48,652 nt of DNA from contig CAAEPE010000031.1 in assembly GCA_900757795.1 (NCBI GenBank), forward strand, positions 1-48,652. The letters run 5' to 3'. Source of the DNA: an uncultured Phascolarctobacterium sp. GTDB taxonomy: Bacteria; Bacillota; Negativicutes; Acidaminococcales; Acidaminococcaceae. Shown in pieces: positions 16,543 to 24,514 of the stretch. Under the pieces are notes generated by a model. That model made no database searches. It had not been told where the DNA came from and was given only the letters and a program-made list of their open reading frames with translations. Made by a program: the position numbers and the translations under genes. Numbering within the stretch: the stretch's first letter is position 1; every line of letters begins with the position of its first letter.

Positions 16543-17233
16543 TATTGCGATACCATTTATAGCTCCAAAAAATTAACGCCACCACTACGACTAAAACTGC
16601 CAAGCGCGTGCTGTGCTGCTTAAAATTCACTATATCGTGACCGATAACCACTTCAAGAGCAGTGGAAGGAAACTTGCCTATCAAATTGGCGATAATATAA
16701 TCCTTAACGCTGATACGGCTCACCGCACCTACGGCAGTTAAAATTCCTGACGGAAAATATGGCAGTGCTCTAGCAAAAGCCATCCACTCCAAGCCGTGCC
16801 TGCCGCTGGCTTCATCAATATGCTGTAAAGCGTTGCTTTTAGAAATAATAATTTCTGCCATGCTGCGAAAGAAAAAACGCATCAAGAAAAAGCTGATAAC
16901 AACGCCTGTTGTCTCTGCCAGCCAGGAAATTACAATACCTAAAGGCAAGCCAAAAATCAAACCGTTAGCCGTGGACAAAAATATAGAGGGAAAAATACTG
17001 CCTGCGTTAATCAGCACATCCAAAATAAAGCTTACGACCACCGCCCACGGTCCAAAGGAGCGCAGGTAAGCCACCAAGCCGTCCACATCGCCGCTTATAG
17101 CCAGCTTAAAGGTAGTCGAAAAAAAATTATCTGCAAAGAATTGAATGGCGCAAACCAATGCCACCAGCAGCAGTGCTGCCGCCAGCTTAGTAATTGTATC
17201 GGGATCTTTCAGCCATTTTTTTTGCTTATTCAA
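16529..17233 (-). CDS. TVP38/TMEM64 family (VTT domain) membrane protein
   Basis: 234-aa polytopic membrane protein. The first helix is at about 17-35, and a VTT/DedA-like core (about 60-200) contains FPSIFLSTANGLIFGLPLGIVISWLAETTG, FARALPYFPSGILTAVGAVSRI and FPSTALEVVIGHD. A last helix at about 208-225 precedes a basic tail. VTT proteins are linked to membrane lipid translocation; the role here is unknown. The start codon is TTG, supported by GAGG 8 nt upstream. The gene follows recG by 13 bp and shares its transcript. Confidence 0.88.
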   Translation of the reverse strand: MNKQKKWLKDPDTITKLAAALLLVALVCAIQFFADNFFSTTFKLAISGDVDGLVAYLRSFGPWAVVVSFILDVLINAGSIFPSIFLSTANGLIFGLPLGIVISWLAETTGVVISFFLMRFFFRSMAEIIISKSNALQHIDEASGRHGLEWMAFARALPYFPSGILTAVGAVSRISVKDYIIANLIGKFPSTALEVVIGHDIVNFKQHSTRLAVLVVVVALIFWSYKWYRNKNKA

Positions 17234-17246
17234 TATTCTAACCTCT

Positions 17247-19307
17247 TTACGTATTAAAAATCATGGCGAAACGCTGCCCAAACTGCATTTCCACCAGCTT
17301 TTGTATATTCTGCCATGCACCGGGTTTGGCAAGCTCCTCTTGAGCCAGCCTGCGTACTTGGACAATATTTTCAGTATCTCGAATTATATCAGCAATCCTT
17401 AAATCTGGCAAGCCGTGCTGTCGCAAGCCAAACAGCTGTCCTACGCCGCGCTGCTCCAAATCCTTCTCTGCCAAATAAAAGCCATCTTCGCTATCACGCA
17501 GCACCTGTAACCGCGCTAAAGCCTCCGGCGCATCAGCGCCAGCCAAAAGTACGCAATAGGACTGCTGAGCACCGCGGCCAATGCGCCCGCGCAATTGGTG
17601 CAATTGCGCCAAGCCAAAACGTTCCGCATTTTCTATAACTATCAGTGTGGCGTTGGGAACATTTACACCAACCTCAATAACCGTAGTGCTGACCAAAACT
17701 TTAATTTTACCTGCGGCAAAATCAGCCATAATCGCTTCCTTTTCCGCATTTTTTAAACGCCCGTGCAAAAGCGCGCAGGAAACGCCGCGCAGCACACCGC
17801 TGCTCAATTCCTCGTAAACGCTCTCAGCGCTGCGCACTTGCAGTGTTTCTGATTCCTCTATCAAAGGACAAACTACATATGCCTGCCGCCCCTCCTGCAC
17901 CTGACGCAGCATTCCTTCATAAACTTCCCGGCGTTTTTCGTCATTGTAGCACAAAGTCTGCACCGGCTTGCGTCCCGGCGGCCTGCCCTTCATGAGGGAA
18001 ATATCTAAATCGCCATAAACAGTTAACGCCAAGGTACGCGGGATAGGCGTAGCCGTCATAACTAAAACGTCTGGGGCAACTGCCGATTTATTCGCCAAGC
18101 GCGCCCGCTGCTCCACGCCAAAGCGATGCTGCTCGTCTGTAACAGCTAAAGATAAACGGGCAAAGCGCACATCCTCTTGCAATAATGCATGAGTGCCAAC
18201 AAGCACATCAATCAAGCCTAGCTCTAAATTCAGCAGCAGCTCGCGCCTAGCCTTGACGCGCATACCGCCCACCAACAGCGCCACACGAATTCCCGCAGGC
18301 TGTAAAAGCTCGCTCAAGGTTTCAAAATGCTGCTGCGCCAAAATTTCCGTCGGCGCCATAATGCAGCCCTGACAGCCGTTCTCCACCGCCTTGGCCAAAG
18401 CCAGCGCACTGATAACGGTTTTGCCGCTGCCTACGTCACCCTGCAAAATGCGGTGCATAGGCAAATCTTTTTCCATATCCGCACTAATTTCCCGCCACGC
18501 CTGCTGCTGCTGTGCAGTCAAAGTAAAGGGCAGATGCGCCATAACCTGACGAATTTTTTCACCGTCGGCGCCATGCTGTACGCCCTGCCTTTGGTCGTGG
18601 TTCTGCTGACGATAAAATAATAAACCGCATTGCAGCAAAAACAGCTCCTCAAATATAAACCGCCGCTTAGCCTGCTTTAAAGCCTCCAAGCTGTCCGGAA
18701 AATGAATATTTTTTAACGCCGTCAAACGGTTGGGCAGTTTACATTTCTCTATAACCGACACAGGCAAGCTTTCAGGTAAATCCTGCTCCGCCTTTTCCAG
18801 TGCCTCGCGCATCCAATGCCGCAAATTACTCTGCGTCAAATTACCGCTTAGGGCGTACACCGGCAAAATTTCCGGCTTTTTCTGCTCCTGAGCTTCAAAG
18901 GGCTGCACCTGCACTTCGCTCACAGTACGCGCTGTGCGTCCCGGACGCACTCGTCCCATGACTAAAATCTCCATGCCAGGTTTTAATTTTTGCGCGCTAA
19001 ATCTTTGACTAAGAAAAAAATATAACGAAGCATACGCCGTTTCATCGCGCACAGTTACTACGGTATAGCGTTTGCCGTGCGCGCCGAAGCTGCTGCGCAC
19101 ACTATAAACCGTAGCGCAAAAAATCTGCCGCGAACCGTCCACAGCCAGCTCCTTAATTTTTTTCAAGTTGCCGTAATCAAGATAAGCCTCCTGCCGCGGA
19201 TAATACTCCAGAAGATCGCCGACAGTAAAAACTCCTAAGTTAGCCAGCTCCTGCGCCTTTTTAGGGCCAATACCCTTTAATACGGTTACTGCTTCCTGCC
19301 ACCACAT
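17247..19307 (-). CDS. recG: ATP-dependent DNA helicase RecG
   Basis: 686-aa branch-migration helicase that regresses stalled forks and processes Holliday junctions. It has an N-terminal helix-hairpin-helix-like start (LKGIGPKKAQELANLGV) and a wedge OB-fold (about 60-140). The superfamily 2 helicase core has GDVGSGKT (290-297), the DEQHRFGVEQR box and TATPIPRTLALTVYGDLD. The motif VI region is LHQLRGRIGRG, and the C-terminal hook has EKDLEQRGVGQLFGLRQHG. Length is normal. It starts an operon with the VTT gene and is divergent from rpmB. Confidence 0.97.
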   Translation of the reverse strand: MWWQEAVTVLKGIGPKKAQELANLGVFTVGDLLEYYPRQEAYLDYGNLKKIKELAVDGSRQIFCATVYSVRSSFGAHGKRYTVVTVRDETAYASLYFFLSQRFSAQKLKPGMEILVMGRVRPGRTARTVSEVQVQPFEAQEQKKPEILPVYALSGNLTQSNLRHWMREALEKAEQDLPESLPVSVIEKCKLPNRLTALKNIHFPDSLEALKQAKRRFIFEELFLLQCGLLFYRQQNHDQRQGVQHGADGEKIRQVMAHLPFTLTAQQQQAWREISADMEKDLPMHRILQGDVGSGKTVISALALAKAVENGCQGCIMAPTEILAQQHFETLSELLQPAGIRVALLVGGMRVKARRELLLNLELGLIDVLVGTHALLQEDVRFARLSLAVTDEQHRFGVEQRARLANKSAVAPDVLVMTATPIPRTLALTVYGDLDISLMKGRPPGRKPVQTLCYNDEKRREVYEGMLRQVQEGRQAYVVCPLIEESETLQVRSAESVYEELSSGVLRGVSCALLHGRLKNAEKEAIMADFAAGKIKVLVSTTVIEVGVNVPNATLIVIENAERFGLAQLHQLRGRIGRGAQQSYCVLLAGADAPEALARLQVLRDSEDGFYLAEKDLEQRGVGQLFGLRQHGLPDLRIADIIRDTENIVQVRRLAQEELAKPGAWQNIQKLVEMQFGQRFAMIFNT

Positions 19308-19337
19308 ATAAAATACCTGCCTCTATGTAAATTTCTC

Positions 19338-19366
19338 TTGCTTTTCTTCGCTCTTTATGGTATGAT
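19338..19366 (+). promoter_or_regulatory. Promoter of rpmB
   Basis: -35 TTGCTT (19338-19343), 17-nt spacer, -10 TATGAT (19361-19366). The leader is about 52 nt, with AAGGAGGTG just before the ATG. Confidence 0.7.
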
Positions 19367-19424
19367 ACTCATGTTAAATTTGAATGTGCCTTATGTCTTA
19401 TCACGTTTAAGGAGGTGGGAAATT

Positions 19425-19616
19425 ATGGCATCTATCTGCGAAATCTGCGGTAAAGGAAAATTGTCTGGCAACAATGTCAGCCACTCCAATAGACACACCA
19501 AACGTGCTTGGAACCCGAACATCCAACAAGTAAGAGCAGTTGTTGATGGTTCTGTAAAGCGTGTAAATGTTTGCACCCGCTGCCTGCGTTCCGGTAAAGT
19601 TAACCGCGCTATCTAA
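19425..19616 (+). CDS. rpmB: 50S ribosomal protein L28 (zinc-binding form)
   Basis: 63-aa ribosomal protein that begins MASICEICGKGKLSGNNVSH. It carries two cysteine pairs (Cys5/Cys8 and Cys50/Cys53), the C+ zinc-ribbon form of L28. NRHTKRAWNPNIQ is the conserved rRNA-binding stretch. The start is fixed by AAGGAGGTG 8-9 nt upstream; the open frame further upstream is not translated. It is a single-gene plus-strand unit with its own promoter and terminator, away from rpmG, as is common in Firmicutes. Confidence 0.97.
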   Translation: MASICEICGKGKLSGNNVSHSNRHTKRAWNPNIQQVRAVVDGSVKRVNVCTRCLRSGKVNRAI

Positions 19617-19630
19617 TCTTCGGATTTAAA

Positions 19631-19671
19631 AAGAAGCCAAATACCTAATGGTATTTGGTTTCTTTTTTTAT
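19631..19671. terminator. Terminator of rpmB (bidirectional)
   Basis: 15-bp stem (19631-19645 with 19650-19664, one wobble, TAAT loop) followed by T7 on the plus strand. A shorter T tract on the other side could also stop the convergent zinc-ribbon gene. Confidence 0.9.
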
Positions 19672-19673
19672 GC

Positions 19674-20075
19674 TTATTTTACTTTATAACCGCATTCAGG
19701 GCAGAATTTAGCCAAAGAAGAAATTTTAGCAGAGCATGCCGGACACAGAATAAAGGCTTTAAATTCACGCAGCTTCTTTTCAAACAGCTCGTAAAAAAGA
19801 TTTACTTCTTTATCCTCACGCTTCCAGCTATAAATCTGCAATCTCTTACCCGTAGAATCCATGATAATCTGCAAGGTATCTTCATCCAGCTGCTGAAAAC
19901 CTACCTGCATAATTTTATTTTTATTATGAAAATGGATAACCTTGTTCACCTCGTCTATTTCATCAAAGGTTACGCCCATTTCGTTAATGCTCAGCATAGC
20001 AATCTGCCAAGCAGTTGCTAAATCCAGCTCATAAACTCGATTATCAAAGCATGCGCCTGCGCCATCTATTCTCAT
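19674..20075 (-). CDS. Zinc-ribbon protein of unknown function
   Basis: 133-aa protein. The first about 105 residues are mixed alpha/beta with no recognised family (FDNRVYELDLATAWQIAMLSIN...). The C-terminus is a rubredoxin-like zinc ribbon, CPACSAKISSLAKFCPECGYKVK, with two CxxC pairs. The pattern DEVNKVIHFHNKNKIMQVGFQQLDEDTLQIIMDS looks like a small beta-sheet domain. It is monocistronic with an extended -10 promoter and GGAGG before the ATG. A nucleic-acid or protein-binding role is possible but not shown. Confidence 0.75.
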   Translation of the reverse strand: MRIDGAGACFDNRVYELDLATAWQIAMLSINEMGVTFDEIDEVNKVIHFHNKNKIMQVGFQQLDEDTLQIIMDSTGKRLQIYSWKREDKEVNLFYELFEKKLREFKAFILCPACSAKISSLAKFCPECGYKVK

Positions 20076-20105
20076 AACAATCCTCCAAAATTTTATATTT
20101 GTCTC

Positions 20106-20114
20106 ATTATACCA
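20106..20114 (-). promoter_or_regulatory. Extended -10 promoter of zinc-ribbon gene
   Basis: Minus strand TGGTATAAT (TGn-TATAAT) with the TATAAT at 20106-20111, about 30 nt before the ATG. No clear -35 at the right distance. Confidence 0.55.
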
Positions 20115-20150
20115 TATTTACGAAGTTTACACAGCAACAATTATGTAAAA

Positions 20151-20178
20151 AAGCACGCCTCGGTTAAGACGCGTGCTT
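20151..20178 (-). terminator. Terminator of rny
   Basis: 8-bp stem AAGCACGC/GCGTGCTT with a 12-nt loop and T-rich flank on the minus strand (TTTTTTACATAA), 15 nt past the rny stop. Confidence 0.75.
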
Positions 20179-20192
20179 TAAATTTATTTGAA

Positions 20193-21749
20193 TTATTTTG
20201 CGTAGTCCACAGCGCGGGTTTCGCGAATGATAACTACTTTGATTTGTCCCGGATATTCCATTTCTGCTTCAATCTTCTTGGAAATATCACGTGCCAGCAG
20301 CACAGCGGCTGCGTCGTCGATAACATCGGGCTTAACCATAATGCGGATTTCACGTCCAGCCTGTACGGCATAGCATTTTTCTACGCCTTCAAAGGACTCG
20401 GAAATTTCTTCTAAGCTTGTTAAGCGTTTGAGATAACTTTCCAAGGTTTCACGTCTAGCGCCCGGACGAGCAGCAGATACAGCGTCAGCAGCAGATACTA
20501 AAACCGCCTCTACGCTCTTAGGCTCGCAGTCACCGTGGTGCGCTAAAATTGCATTGACAATAAGCTCGGATTCGCGGAATTTTTTAGCGATTTCGCCGCC
20601 AATTTCCACGTGAGAACCCTCCATTTCATGGTCAATAGCCTTGCCAATATCATGCAGCAGACCGGCGCGTTTTGCCAAAACAACATCCACACCTAATTCG
20701 GAAGCCATGATGCCTGCCAAATTTGCCACTTCCACAGAATGGTTTAACACATTTTGACCATAACTGGTACGGTATCTTAAACGACCTAAAAGCTTGATAA
20801 GCTCCGGATGCAGACCATGCACACCCACTGCAAAGGTAGCTTGCTCGCCTGCTTCCTTAATTTTCTGCTCAACCTCTTTTTGTGCCTTTTCCACCATTTC
20901 CTCAATACGGGACGGATGAATACGGCCGTCATTGATAAGCTTTTCCAAAGCAATTCGGGCAACCTCGCGGCGAACCGGATCAAAACCGGAAATAATGACT
21001 GCTTCGGGAGTATCGTCAATAATCAAATCAATTCCGGTTAAGGTTTCCAAAGTGCGGATGTTGCGACCCTCGCGACCAATAATGCGCCCTTTCATTTCGT
21101 CGTTGGGCAAACCAACTACGGAAACAGTAGTCTCAGCAACATGGTCGGCAGCGCAGCGTTGAATAGCTAAAGAGATAATCTCGCGCGCTTTTTTGTCGGC
21201 TTCGTCCTTAGCCTGCTGCTCTAAATCCTTAATGAGCATGGCGGATTCGTGCTTAACTTCGTCCTCCAAGGATTGCAGCAGCTCCTGCTTAGCCTCGTCG
21301 CTAGTAAGACCGGATAAGCGTTCCAATTCAGCCTGCTGCTTTTGGCACAATTGCTCCGCTCTTTCCTGAGCAGCGTTCAGACGCTGTTCTTTAGAAGCCA
21401 GTTTTTCTTCCTTACGCTCAAAGGATTCAATCTTACGATCAAGATTTTCTTCTTTTTGCACCAGACGACGCTCTTGACGCTGCAAATCGCTGCGTCTGTC
21501 TTTATTTTCGCGTTCCATTTCGGAACGCAAACGATGGATTTCCTCTTTGGCTTCCATCATCATTTCTTTGCGTTTTGCCTCGCTGGCCTGTTCGGCATCC
21601 TGTACAATGCGGATTGCCTGCTCTTCAGCAGTAGCAATTTTACTTTCGGCTACATTTTTACGCACCAAATAGCCTACGGCACCGCCTGCCAAACCGACTA
21701 CAACGGCAGTTCCTATAATTTCTAAAATCGTCCTCACCTCCTGATACAT
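20193..21749 (-). CDS. rny: Ribonuclease Y
   Basis: Membrane-tethered endoribonuclease that starts mRNA decay in bacteria lacking RNase E. The 518-aa frame has one N-terminal membrane helix (about 10-29), a long charged coiled coil (about 40-190), and a KH domain with GRIIGREGRNIRTLE (221-235). The HD domain has LLHDIGKAID (His366-Asp367). The start is uncertain. The ATG at 21749 has no Shine-Dalgarno, while a strong AGGAGGTGAGG lies inside codons 3-6 and is 8 nt from an ATT codon (21728) that would give 511 aa starting just before the membrane helix. A consensus promoter about 200 nt upstream implies a long leader. Confidence 0.96.
   Translation of the reverse strand: MYQEVRTILEIIGTAVVVGLAGGAVGYLVRKNVAESKIATAEEQAIRIVQDAEQASEAKRKEMMMEAKEEIHRLRSEMERENKDRRSDLQRQERRLVQKEENLDRKIESFERKEEKLASKEQRLNAAQERAEQLCQKQQAELERLSGLTSDEAKQELLQSLEDEVKHESAMLIKDLEQQAKDEADKKAREIISLAIQRCAADHVAETTVSVVGLPNDEMKGRIIGREGRNIRTLETLTGIDLIIDDTPEAVIISGFDPVRREVARIALEKLINDGRIHPSRIEEMVEKAQKEVEQKIKEAGEQATFAVGVHGLHPELIKLLGRLRYRTSYGQNVLNHSVEVANLAGIMASELGVDVVLAKRAGLLHDIGKAIDHEMEGSHVEIGGEIAKKFRESELIVNAILAHHGDCEPKSVEAVLVSAADAVSAARPGARRETLESYLKRLTSLEEISESFEGVEKCYAVQAGREIRIMVKPDVIDDAAAVLLARDISKKIEAEMEYPGQIKVVIIRETRAVDYAK
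21732..21742 (-). promoter_or_regulatory. Shine-Dalgarno pointing to an ATT start of rny
   Basis: Minus strand AGGAGGTGAGG. The GGAGG core ends 8 nt before an ATT codon at 21726-21728. No ATG, GTG or TTG lies at a suitable distance, and the upstream ATG at 21749 has only AT-rich sequence before it. Confidence 0.55.
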
Positions 21750-21777
21750 AATTTTTTATATTTTTTTGCATAACAAC

Positions 21778-21799
21778 AGCAGACGCCTTCGCGTCTGCT
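21778..21799. repeat. Hairpin in the rny leader
   Basis: Perfect 9-bp stem AGCAGACGC/GCGTCTGCT with a tetraloop, about 30 nt upstream of the rny coding region. No T tract follows on the minus strand, so it is more likely a structured leader or stabilising stem than a terminator. Confidence 0.6.
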
Positions 21800-21954
21800 A
21801 TAAATGTCCTTATTCCATTGAATATATAATCAATTAAATCTATATAAATATAGCAATTAACCTATTAAAATTCTGAAACAGGGCACAAAAGAAGGCAGCT
21901 TTTAAAAAGTTACCTACCAAATCTCCACTGATAAAATCACAATGGTACGATTAT

Positions 21955-21983
21955 ATTTTAATGAAATTTATGAAAAATGTCAA
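21955..21983 (-). promoter_or_regulatory. Promoter of rny
   Basis: Minus strand -35 TTGACA (21978-21983, perfect consensus), 17-nt spacer, -10 TAAAAT (21955-21960). It lies 10 nt beyond the recX stop and implies a leader of about 200 nt. An alternative -10 TATAAT at 21950 would give a 22-nt spacer and is less likely. Confidence 0.7.
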
Positions 21984-21992
21984 GTAAATACA

Positions 21993-22520
21993 CTATATAT
22001 CGGTATTTACCCGCAATTTTTCCCACAATATATTCATATATCTTGAGGAAAACCCACGAGCAGCCATAAAGCGTCCCGCCGCACCGTAAATTTTTTTATC
22101 CAAAGGTTGTCCCGGTTTCAATTTATTTCTATTGCGCTGCAAAAAAAATTCCGCTGCATTTTCCGCCTGCTGTGCTTCCAGCTCCGGAGTAAAGCGTTCT
22201 AAAATCTCCTGCGCCAGTTCATTTGCTATGCCGCGTTTTTGCAGTTCTGCCTGCAAATGCAGTCTGCCATAGCAGCGTTTATCCAGCCAGCTCTCGTATA
22301 CGCGCATGGCGTAACGGCGTTCGTCTAAAATGCCGTAATGCTCAAGCTTGGCGATAGCCGCGTCAGCTTGCTCATCATCAGCGCCCTTTTGCTGCAAGCG
22401 CTCCCGCATTTTTTGCTTGCTGAAATCGCGATAAGAAAGCAAATTCAGCGCGCAGTCATAAGCCTGCTGCGCGCTGGTAAATTTTTCTTTAGCTCTATTC
22501 TTTGAAGATTGGTTCCACAT
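21993..22520 (-). CDS. recX: Regulatory protein RecX
   Basis: 175-aa modulator that binds RecA filaments and limits strand exchange. It is built of repeated three-helix modules: ALNLLSYRDFSKQKMRERLQQKG, AIAKLEHYGILDERRYAMRVYESWL and GRLHLQAELQKRGIANELAQEIL. It overlaps the 3' end of recA by 26 bp, so translation is coupled and RecX output depends on recA. There is no strong Shine-Dalgarno of its own. The C-terminal repeat region (KLKPGQPLDKKIYGAAGRFMAARGFS) is complete. Confidence 0.92.
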   Translation of the reverse strand: MWNQSSKNRAKEKFTSAQQAYDCALNLLSYRDFSKQKMRERLQQKGADDEQADAAIAKLEHYGILDERRYAMRVYESWLDKRCYGRLHLQAELQKRGIANELAQEILERFTPELEAQQAENAAEFFLQRNRNKLKPGQPLDKKIYGAAGRFMAARGFSSRYMNILWEKLRVNTDI

Positions 22521-23550
22521 CTGCTGCTTCTTGTGCTCCGTCGTCCTTAGCCTCTGCCTTTATCACAGTCAAAGCACGAATTTTAGCTTCAATTTCCTGC
22601 GCCAGCTCCGGATTATCACGCAGAAAATCCTTAACCTTTTCCTTGCCCTGACCTAAACGGGTATCACCATAGGAATACCAGGCACCACTCTTGTTGATAA
22701 TGTCCATTTCAGCACCTAAATCAACCAAGCAGCCCTCGTGAGAAATTCCCTTGCCGTACATAATATCAAATTCTGCCTGTTTAAAGGGCGGAGCAACCTT
22801 ATTTTTAACAACTTTCACACGGGTACGACTACCGATAACGTCGTTGCCATTTTTCAAAGTATCAATACGGCGCACATCCAAGCGTACAGTGGAATAAAAT
22901 TTCAGTGCGCGGCCGCCAGTAGTAGTTTCCGGATTGCCAAACATTACGCCAACTTTTTCACGAATTTGGTTAATGAAAATTGTCGCGCATTTAGATTTAG
23001 AAATAATACCAGTCAGCTTACGCAAAGCCTGACTCATCAAGCGCGCCTGCAGGCCTACGTGGGAATCGCCCATTTCGCCCTCAATTTCTGCGCGGGGCAC
23101 CAAGGCGGCAACAGAGTCGATAACGATAATATCAATAGCGCCGCTGCGTACTAAAGCGTCGGCAATCTCCAAAGCCTGTTCGCCGTTGTCCGGCTGGGAA
23201 ATCAGCAGATTGTCAATATCTACGCCTAAATGACGGGCATATTCGGGGTCAAGAGCATGTTCTGCGTCAATAAAAGCGGCATAACCGCCCAGCTTTTGCG
23301 CTTCGGCAATCATGTGCAAAGCAACGGTAGTTTTGCCGGAGGATTCAGGGCCGTAAATTTCAATTACACGTCCGCGGGGAATACCGCCTACGCCTAAAGC
23401 AATATCAAGCGACAGCGCGCCGGTGGGAATAACCTCAATATTCATTTTGGCGCTGGCTTCGCCTAATTTCATAATGCTGCCCTTGCCAAAATCCTTTTCT
23501 ATTTGGCGCATCGCCATATCTAAAGCTTTTTTTCTATCAGCATCCATCAT
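22495..23550 (-). CDS. recA: Recombinase RecA
   Basis: 351-aa strand-exchange ATPase and co-protease for LexA cleavage. It shows Walker A GPESSGKTT (67-75), the DAEHALDPEYA segment, Walker B IIVIDSVAALVPRAE, loop L1 EIEGEMGDSHVGLQAR, and loop L2 INQIREKVGVMFGNPETTTGG. The acidic C-terminal tail is normal. Two adjacent ATG codons fit the GGAGG (23556-23560). Its promoter is a perfect TTGACA-N17-TATAAT with an SOS box in the spacer, so it should be LexA-repressed and damage-induced. It is cotranscribed with recX. Confidence 0.99.
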   Translation of the reverse strand: MMDADRKKALDMAMRQIEKDFGKGSIMKLGEASAKMNIEVIPTGALSLDIALGVGGIPRGRVIEIYGPESSGKTTVALHMIAEAQKLGGYAAFIDAEHALDPEYARHLGVDIDNLLISQPDNGEQALEIADALVRSGAIDIIVIDSVAALVPRAEIEGEMGDSHVGLQARLMSQALRKLTGIISKSKCATIFINQIREKVGVMFGNPETTTGGRALKFYSTVRLDVRRIDTLKNGNDVIGSRTRVKVVKNKVAPPFKQAEFDIMYGKGISHEGCLVDLGAEMDIINKSGAWYSYGDTRLGQGKEKVKDFLRDNPELAQEIEAKIRALTVIKAEAKDDGAQEAADVEPIFKE

Positions 23551-23584
23551 TGGAACCTCCTACCATAATTTATCTTCTGCGCTT

Positions 23585-23613
23585 ATTATACAAACAAAAG
23601 TTCTCATTGTCAA
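23585..23613 (-). promoter_or_regulatory. Consensus promoter of recA
   Basis: Minus strand TTGACA (23608-23613), 17-nt spacer, TATAAT (23585-23590). Both hexamers are perfect. It is right after the hslO stop. Confidence 0.88.
23592..23603 (-). promoter_or_regulatory. LexA/DinR SOS box in the recA promoter
   Basis: GAACTTTTGTTT on the minus strand matches the Gram-positive SOS consensus GAAC-N4-GTTY and lies between the -35 and -10 boxes, where LexA binding would block RNA polymerase. Confidence 0.8.
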
Positions 23614-23630
23614 GTAAAGTTTTGCTTATA

Positions 23631-24491
23631 CTATTTTTGCGCTAACAGCTCTTGGATTTCCTTTTGTTCAAAAGTATAGGTTGAGTTGCAGAATTGACAG
23701 TGCGCTTCCGTCACCTCATCCTGCGCCAATTCTTCCAAAGATTTTTTATCCAGACGGCTTAAAGCCTTGAAAATCCCCTCACGGCTGCAGCGGCATTTGA
23801 ATTCCACAGGAATGGTTTCTTTAATATCTACATCCAAATCGCGTCCCAAAATGCCGATAACGCGCTCCGGCGTAAAGCCGATTTCTAAAAGCTGGGTGAT
23901 ATACGGCGTTCTGCCGACATTTTCTTCCAGCTTAGCCAAAACCTCGTCAGAGCAGCCAGGCATAGCCTGAATAAAGAAACCGCCTGCCGCTTCAACTTCT
24001 CCCTCTTTATTAACCAGCACGCCCAAAGCTACGCTGCTGGGAGTTTGCTCGGAAACATAAAGATATTTTGTTAAATCGCTGGCAATTTCGCCGTCCGCCA
24101 GTTCGCAATAGCCTGTAAAGGGCTCGGCGTTTTGCAAATAACGGGTTACGATAATATTTCCTTGGCCGATGCCTCCGCCTACGTCTAGCTTACCGTCGTC
24201 TCTTAAAGGCAAAAAGGCGTCGGGATTTTCCACATAGCCGCGCACATGATTGCCCTCGGCATCCGCCACTACGTCGCCTAAGGGGCCGTCGCCCTTCAAG
24301 CGCAGGCTGATGCGCTCGCCGTCCTTCATAGTTGCAGCGAGCAGCAGCGCACCGTTCATAGCGCGTCCCAGCGCAGCGCTGGCTAAATGGGAGCAGCCGT
24401 GACGCTTAGCAGCCTCCCGCACTAAATTTGTCGTACACAAAGCATAAATACGCACACCGTCAGCGGTGGCTTTAGTTAAAACATCCTGCAT
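23631..24491 (-). CDS. hslO: Redox-regulated chaperone Hsp33
   Basis: 286-aa holdase activated by oxidation. The N-terminal core has the family segments (TNLVREAAKRHGCSHLASAALGRAMNGALLLA, then GDGPLGDVVADAEGNHVRGY). The C-terminal redox switch has the four zinc cysteines CxC (FKCRCSREGI) and CxxC (HCQFCNST). The start is set at the ATG at 24491, which has GAGG 8 nt upstream; the longer TTG form starts within the space after ribH. It follows ribH by 23 bp with no terminator between, so it appears to be the last gene of the FMN-riboswitch operon. Confidence 0.95.
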   Translation of the reverse strand: MQDVLTKATADGVRIYALCTTNLVREAAKRHGCSHLASAALGRAMNGALLLAATMKDGERISLRLKGDGPLGDVVADAEGNHVRGYVENPDAFLPLRDDGKLDVGGGIGQGNIIVTRYLQNAEPFTGYCELADGEIASDLTKYLYVSEQTPSSVALGVLVNKEGEVEAAGGFFIQAMPGCSDEVLAKLEENVGRTPYITQLLEIGFTPERVIGILGRDLDVDIKETIPVEFKCRCSREGIFKALSRLDKKSLEELAQDEVTEAHCQFCNSTYTFEQKEIQELLAQK

Positions 24492-24514
24492 TTTGCTTAC
24501 CTCTGCCAATTAGT

